This document shows, piece after piece, positions 58,498 through 64,000 of a stretch of 64,000 nucleotides of DNA. The notes under the pieces are model-generated. The model saw nothing but the letters and a program-made list of their open reading frames with translations. It was not told where the DNA came from and made no database searches. How positions within the stretch are numbered: position 1 is the stretch's first letter; the number at the start of each line of letters is the position of its first letter. Source of the stretch: Siphonodentalium dalli (lineage: Eukaryota; Mollusca; Scaphopoda; Gadilida; Siphonodentaliidae); assembly GCA_032622095.1 (NCBI GenBank), contig CP136061.1, positions 92,109,845 to 92,173,844 of the forward strand, read 5' to 3'. The translations under genes and the position numbers were made by a program.

Positions 58498-59395
58498 TTA
58501 CCACACAGTCATTCCATATATGCATAAACACCACATACATAACAATATAGTGACCAACTGTATAAACGTACACCTGACACATGACCATGGATGGCCATAC
58601 AGCCATGCGTCACAATGCAAGCACACCGGGTATAATCCAAAACATAACACACAACCATAGAGTCACTCCTTGTATGCCCATTCACCATACGGTCATCCCA
58701 TGTATACCTATTCTCCACACACACATGGTCAAATAGACATTCGATATATACATCAACACCACAACAATGACCATAGAGTCACCCGGGTATACATATCCAC
58801 CTCACCAATGGTCATATAACCACTCGCTTCGTATACATACCCTCACCCATGGCACCTGGTATACTCCTTCATCTGACCTATGGCCATATAGTCACCCCGT
58901 GTGTACCTATTCAAAACATTCATACATGATCATGGTCAATCATTGTATATATAATCACCCCACCCTTGGCCATGTCACTCCCTGTATACCTATTTGTCAC
59001 ACCATAGCAGAATAGCCACTCAAGATATACAAATACTCCCCAGCCATGTCAGTATATTCAATCCATGTATGCATATGCACATCACCCATGGCCATATAGC
59101 CGCTCGCTATATACACATACCCCTCGACCATGACCATATAGCAACACATGTGTATGCCCGTATAACCTACACATGACCATACCGCAACGAGTCACCAAGC
59201 AAGAACACCGGGTTTACTCATACACCTGACACATGACAATTTAGTCACTCCCTGCATAGCTATTCATTACATTTATGATCATACAGTCACTCATTGTATA
59301 CATACATGAACTCGTATCACCATTGACCATACAATAACTCACAGTATACCTATTCACTTTACCTATGATCATATAGTAAATCCCTGGCATTCACC
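58498..59395 (-). repeat. Inner tandem array of the foldback element, minus orientation
   Basis: The same about 42-bp unit in reverse complement (landmarks CCATATAGTCACTC and GTATACCTATTCAC), about 20 copies. It is shorter than its partner, consistent with independent unit gain or loss. Confidence 0.85.
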
Positions 59396-60749
59396 CCATA
59401 TCCAGTTGATATTTTTTATCATAATGGACCAGAATAGCCACATATTATGGTTCATCTCAGTTCCGTTTCAAAGTTCTGCCCATTTCCTTTCAATACTATG
59501 GCAAGAATCACAAAAGAGGTTCTCCGCCAAATTTCATACTGCAAATTTAAAATGAATTTGTCATGCCCCATACGGAACTGGGACAAACAGAATAGAACGT
59601 GGTTGTCAGCTAATTAACTAACACGTATAATAACCAAGTGAGTCACAATTTAATACCTTGTCGGATAATGCAGAAAATAATGTTCGGGATATATGTAAAA
59701 AAATAACTTTATACAAATTTGGTTGCCATTTTGGAAGCCATCTTGAGCAATTTGGTCTATAAACACCGTAGTGTGACACATTTAAGATAGACCAAAACAA
59801 TGAATACCTTTGATACCAATGATAGTTGCATTTTACTTAAAACAATTGTCCAACCCTGAAAAGTAAATTTTTGCCGATATTTATGTCAAGTTCGTGAGAG
59901 AAATATCCAATATTTCTGGTGATGTCAGTGGTGACAATAGAAACAATGATCCATGGTGCATCAGACATGTTAGTATTCAATGTATGTAATACAGATTAGC
60001 CAATTTTAAATATCAACCACAACTTGTAAGCCATTGCAGGACACCCTGGGGCAATATTTACCATTTTTCATATTTTCGGCGGCCATTTTGGAAATTTTCT
60101 ACACCAATTTCATTCCCATTGAAGTAAAACATCCGTCCAATAAAATAAAGCACATAGTTGTTGACATTCTATTAACATCCTGTGTGGTTTGTCGTTAAAA
60201 TGACTATCAAAATCGTCTTGCAAAAAAAATCGAAAATTTCACCCCTCTTTTTAAAACCCTCTTTCTGTATCTATTACTGAACCATTGTCAATGGCAAATG
60301 TCTTAAAATGACGCTATAATATCACGCTTGATGACTGTCGCAAAAAACATTGCCATTTACTAATGATTAATGTGAAGAAAAATGGAAGATATGGTGAAAT
60401 ATTAATTAAATTTCCTATTTTCGTGCATATGACGTCATTTTTCGGCGGCCATTTTGAATTGTTTTCGAAATTATTTGCCGTCATTTTGAAGAAGGACATC
60501 ATACCAACAAAATGGCATACATTTTGTCTGTGTCTTTTGCTAAAAACCGATCTATTACAACGATGGTCGGAATTAGAGGAAATGGCGGCCATCTTGGATT
60601 CAAATGGCTCTAGCACCTAGTAGGGCCACCTTTATTTTTCGGTGAAATCCGGATTCTTTATCTGGATACCATAGGGAACAATAAAAATAAGGTTATTTGT
60701 AATCATCGGGGGGGGGGGGGTGCACGTGGACCTTATTGGCTCCCCGACT

Positions 60750-61055
60750 AATATACTTGCGCAGCAACATTTGATTTAAACTGAGAATATTTAGCCAATA
60801 TATAGCACCATGAACAGAGAAGCACCTGGACATTTCTTTGAAACATCTGTATCTTCATAGAGATATGATAGCCAGGTGTCCTCAAGATCTTAGTCCAACC
60901 CACATCTCAATATGTAAAACCCAATTGTCGTCTTTTATTTTTGCGAACTAATGTGTTTATGATGTCTATGTATCATATTGTAACGTCTGAAGTATACGCA
61001 GTTGTAAATAAATAAATACTTCATTATTGGTGGAACGGATTAATCGCGATAAACA
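60750..61055. other. No gene seen
   Basis: Short AT-rich spacer after the foldback element. Confidence 0.4.
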
Positions 61056-61059
61056 GAAT

Positions 61060-61990
61060 GACAATTGACAAGGTGAGCCACTACTTATATTCCATGACTG
61101 TAATAATCATGTTTTGTGATGCTATTTGAATATACAATTTATGAAAATACGTGTAACACTTTGAGTAAGAGTATTCTCTATTCCCAACAAATATCCACAG
61201 CATGCAGAGGGTTTCACATCGCATTAACATGGACAACGTCGGGTAACCCTGCTAGTTATAACATATATATACTTGAAGCCTATATTGTAATTGTAGGTGG
61301 ATCGGGTGTAATAAATATACCAGCGGTCAGATGCTTGTAGCCCGTTTAATATAACTATGGGTATATGCGATAAATACACAAGGAAAGCATCATCCACTGT
61401 GTGGATCGATAATCCTTGTCATGTGTATACAAGAAAACCATAGGCAGAAATGGTAACACCACCAAGATCATATTATTAGCGATACATATAAATTATAATA
61501 TAAAATATATTGGTTACATGAATGCACCGCCTAAAACAACTAATCTTTCAAACTATTACAAAAAACTACGGTTATTTCTGCAGGTTTCTCATTCACCTCA
61601 CCAGAAAGCTTCTAAATGCGGATAAAACATCGGAGGTGTTGTGTTCCGGCCAAGAGTGCATGAACCAGCCAATTTTCATACCTAAACGTCGAATGCAATT
61701 AACGCGGTCATAATGGTTACATACTGCAACTATAAGACATCCAGCGAATACATACCCCACGAAAACCCGAAATATGTTGTCCTGCGAGATATCCCATCCC
61801 TATAGCTCAATTTGACACGGCCAGATTAGTCTTTCTACAATATCCTAAAACAATAAAGCTTTCACGAAGTTGGACATTCCAACTACAGTTTTTACCGGAC
61901 TCGGGGTCGCAGTACAACTTTAACGCGTCCCAAAATAACCGTATTCGGGGTAGCACTATAGCTTTTAAAGTATACACCGGTGGTGTTAAT
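61060..61990. repeat. Dispersed repeat family F, composite copy with inverted half
   Basis: 61190-61345 runs in the same direction as 13250-13370 (TATACTTGAAGCCTAT and GTAGGTGGATCGGGTGT). 61400-61990 is the reverse complement of 5545-6060 and 52673-53165. The two halves therefore point in opposite directions, which implies a local inversion or two separate insertions. Confidence 0.7.
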
Positions 61991-61994
61991 GATT

Positions 61995-62675
61995 ACCGTT
62001 GTCAATAATTTGATCGTTATTTTAAAATTGCATCTATAGATACAAGGGGCGTTTTAGACTGGAACATAATAATAATTATAATATAATAATAAATAGTTAT
62101 GTTGAGATGTATTCCAAGCCATATATGGTAGTAAAATGTTAGGTTATATCTGTTTCCAAAGCATGTGCTGAATATATTTATTTTATATAACACAGAAATG
62201 GGTCGACATGTATTAGATCATGTCGTTAATTTCTACCTGATGTTCTGATGGGGAACTTTATAGTATTCAACACACAATGCAGATATTATATTTCTGTGTT
62301 AGTACTTGTTCCTTATATTAATAATATATTTCACAGCGGTGCTATGGTACCAACTCCATATTTATATATTATAAACGTCCCTGTCATAACGTGAACAAGA
62401 TTATGAACTCTATGGACGTATAGCCAGAGTAGAGATTCATGACATGCAATGATCTAGCCAAGTATATAACCCTCTGGTATCAAATATTGTTTTTCATAAT
62501 TTATGCACATCTCTTCATTTCACGTTTAAATGTTGAAATCAATTGAAAACCAGATATACAGATTGGGAGAGTGTGACATTAATTGGTTAATTATCTATAC
62601 TCCTATAATCTCCACGAATGCTATACATTCTAACTCTCTGGTATGCACAGGTATACCACACGCACTAAACATAAG
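61995..62675. other. No gene seen
   Basis: AT-rich sequence, no recognised repeat, RNA gene or coding exon. Confidence 0.4.
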
Positions 62676-63126
62676 TTAAAGGTACTCAAACCGATCAGAC
62701 GGTCCACATATCATCAAGATACAACAATATTACTTCAAAATTCGCTTCAGTTATCAGAATCGATTAATTGCAACAAAATAATGCTAACCACTGTCACCTA
62801 TGGTATCAAATTTACCAAAACATGTTATTTATCAATATTTTGTTCAACGCAATATATGGCCGAATTATCACGGAATTTGGCCGTATTACTACTTGATTTT
62901 AGAGTTATCCATCTTCATCCGCAATTTTGTCAGAGACCGTCCGTTTGACAACCTTTTTCTGGGCCACAAATAATTGCACATCTCGAGAAATAACAAACTG
63001 CAAAAAAATCGATATCTGACCACTGAGCTTTGGTGGGTGGGTTCTTCGCCTCGAATCAAATATGTTTATCCCCAAAGCCAAAGAAATGATAATTTAGGAG
63101 CGTTAATTCGGATAATGCATCTTTAA
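62676..63126 (+). mobile_element. TTAA MITE family B, copy 2
   Basis: TTAA at 62676-62679 and 63123-63126. The left end AAGGTACTC followed by CCGATCAGACGGTCC is intact, and the right end is decayed (GGATAATGCAT before CTTTAA). The interior follows 34353-34818 throughout. Confidence 0.8.
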
Positions 63127-64000
63127 TCTGTGACAGAAACTTTTATATCGGCATAATTATTAGACCCCTTGCTATAATTATACATATACTTGAAACAATC
63201 GGTGTCATCTATTATCTGAATGATCAGGGGTGGAACAGTGGTGCAGAGAATGGCAGCTCCCTGTCTCACTGCTCACCGGGTTTAACAGGGCTAGACATAA
63301 ATGTTATGATACTACCAATTTATTTTATAAATGCATTAATAAAGCTCAATTCACCATGAGGAGATTGCTATATAAGCATATAATGCGTGTTGCCAAATAA
63401 TCTTCTTCGCGTCAGGTTCATCCACATACTAGTGTCATGTTTCACAATTATATCATTTTTTGGGGGAAAATATTGTTTAAATCAATCCACCACTATTTCA
63501 GTCTGACAATTTTGTATTTTCAGCATTTGCATCTGACTCAGATGTCTGTAATCGAGAACGTGGCCGTTGTCAATATCTTCACATATTATTACCCCTGTTC
63601 CACGTTCCAGCCCGGGTCAATCAGATACTCGATGACTCCATGTGTGTCAATTAAAGATACATAATCCGATTAAGCGCCCCTCAATTACATTTATTTTGAT
63701 TCGGGGGAAAAAATATTTCATTCGAGTCGAGGAACCCATCTTTCAAAGCTCAAGAGTTATTAGATATCGATTTTTGAAATATATTAGTTTTCACCATCGC
63801 GACTTATTAGTGGCCCAATATAAAGTCGACGAGCCGACGGTCTGGGACCAAATTGCGGATGAAGATTGATAACTCAAACTTACCTGAACTGATACATACC
63901 TGAATTTAATATAAAATATTATATAAAGTCCAAACTGGTAATGAAAAACTCAACGATTTTCTACTACACAACTCGTTGGCCTATATATTTGTTTACTATA
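63127..64000. other. No gene; dispersed repeat at the right edge
   Basis: A plus-strand frame at 63642-63869 is open but unrecognised. From about 63890 the sequence matches 14090-14180 (CCTGAATTTA, AAAGTCCAAACTG, ACGATTTTCTACT), so the window ends inside a dispersed repeat. Confidence 0.45.

Larger units (their letters stand above)
55470..60749. mobile_element. Foldback (FB/TU-like) element, 5.28 kb
   Basis: Begins AGTCGGGGAGCCAATAAGG and ends with its complement. Five parts: outer left arm (55470-57185), inner plus-oriented about 42-bp array (57190-58365), a core with its own inverted repeats (58367-58496), inner minus-oriented array (58498-59395) and outer right arm (59396-60749). The arms differ mainly by an internal 360-bp duplication on the left. 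Outer domains plus inverted inner tandem repeats are the known plan of Drosophila FB and sea-urchin TU elements, which depend on other transposases. No transposase is visible. A target duplication is unclear (flanks GATAT and AATAT). Confidence 0.8.

Noticed and set aside
57154-59176. His/Thr/Pro-rich and Val/Tyr/Cys-rich frames within the foldback arrays
   Set aside because: They come from the inverted about 42-bp arrays and are not kept between the two halves.
63642-63869. Open frame near the right edge, possible exon
   Set aside because: 75 codons, no recognisable motif, no clear splice borders and in sequence of otherwise non-coding character.

Overview
This is a window of AT-rich, intron-bearing, repeat-packed animal DNA. 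I judge it to be a marine invertebrate, possibly a lophotrochozoan such as a mollusc, with low confidence on the phylum. The reasons are split coding exons with GT-AG borders and AATAAA signals, secreted PAN/Apple plus C-type-lectin exons, decayed CR1-like, L1-like and PIF/Harbinger sequences, a tRNA-derived SINE, and abundant MITEs and satellites. There is no sign of bacterial operons, rRNA, CRISPR or a prophage.

Genes. One convincing host gene lies on the minus strand. Exon 1 (21461-21161) holds a signal peptide and a PAN/Apple domain. Exon 2 (15282-15106) holds the first half of a C-type lectin-like domain (CTLD). Exon 3 (11553-11342) holds the second half of the CTLD and the stop codon. 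All junctions are phase 1 and splice in frame to a predicted 229-residue secreted protein. A second open CTLD terminal exon (52107-52318) and a frameshifted third one (36270-36468) are duplicates, and relics of the same 3' flank occur at 4.4-4.7, 35.4-35.7 and 49.0-49.5 kb. The window therefore looks like a decayed lectin gene cluster. Other coding matter is mobile-element debris: an L1-type ORF1 with one in-frame stop (1332-2333), a 5'-truncated CR1-like LINE inside intron 1 (15.4-18.0 kb), a LINE C-terminus (19.7-20.0 kb), a Harbinger transposase N-terminus (37.9-38.2 kb) and a long degenerate LINE (41.3-45.8 kb).

Layout. 0-1 kb degenerate tandem repeat; 1.3-2.3 kb L1-type ORF1; 3.1-4.4 kb long-inverted-repeat element between TTAA sites; 5.5-8.9 kb dispersed repeat, a 180-bp satellite and a hAT-like insertion; 8.9-11.9 kb segmental duplication copy A with lectin exon 3; 14-21.5 kb the rest of the lectin gene and its TE-filled introns; 22.3-22.6 kb SINE; 22.9-23.5 kb about 170-bp repeats; 26.8-28.1 kb relative of a foldback arm carrying a TTAA MITE; 30.1-35.3 kb duplicated block with inverted about 143-bp arrays; 36-39 kb lectin pseudo-exon, Harbinger relic and a 33-bp minisatellite; 41-46 kb LINE; 47.3-48.4 kb YY1-like repeat array; 50.7-52.6 kb segmental duplication copy B; 53.5-55.0 kb about 170-bp array; 55.47-60.75 kb a large foldback element; 61-63.1 kb dispersed repeat and MITE.

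Most notable. The structure that best fits an unusual system is the 5.3-kb foldback element at 55470-60749: near-identical outer arms, inverted about 42-bp tandem arrays inside them, and a 130-bp core with its own inverted repeats. Several TTAA-flanked MITE families can be validated inside this single window because paralogous sequences preserve their empty sites. I found no evidence of a new enzymatic or immune system beyond the secreted PAN-CTLD protein. All homology calls are by eye and none was checked against a database.
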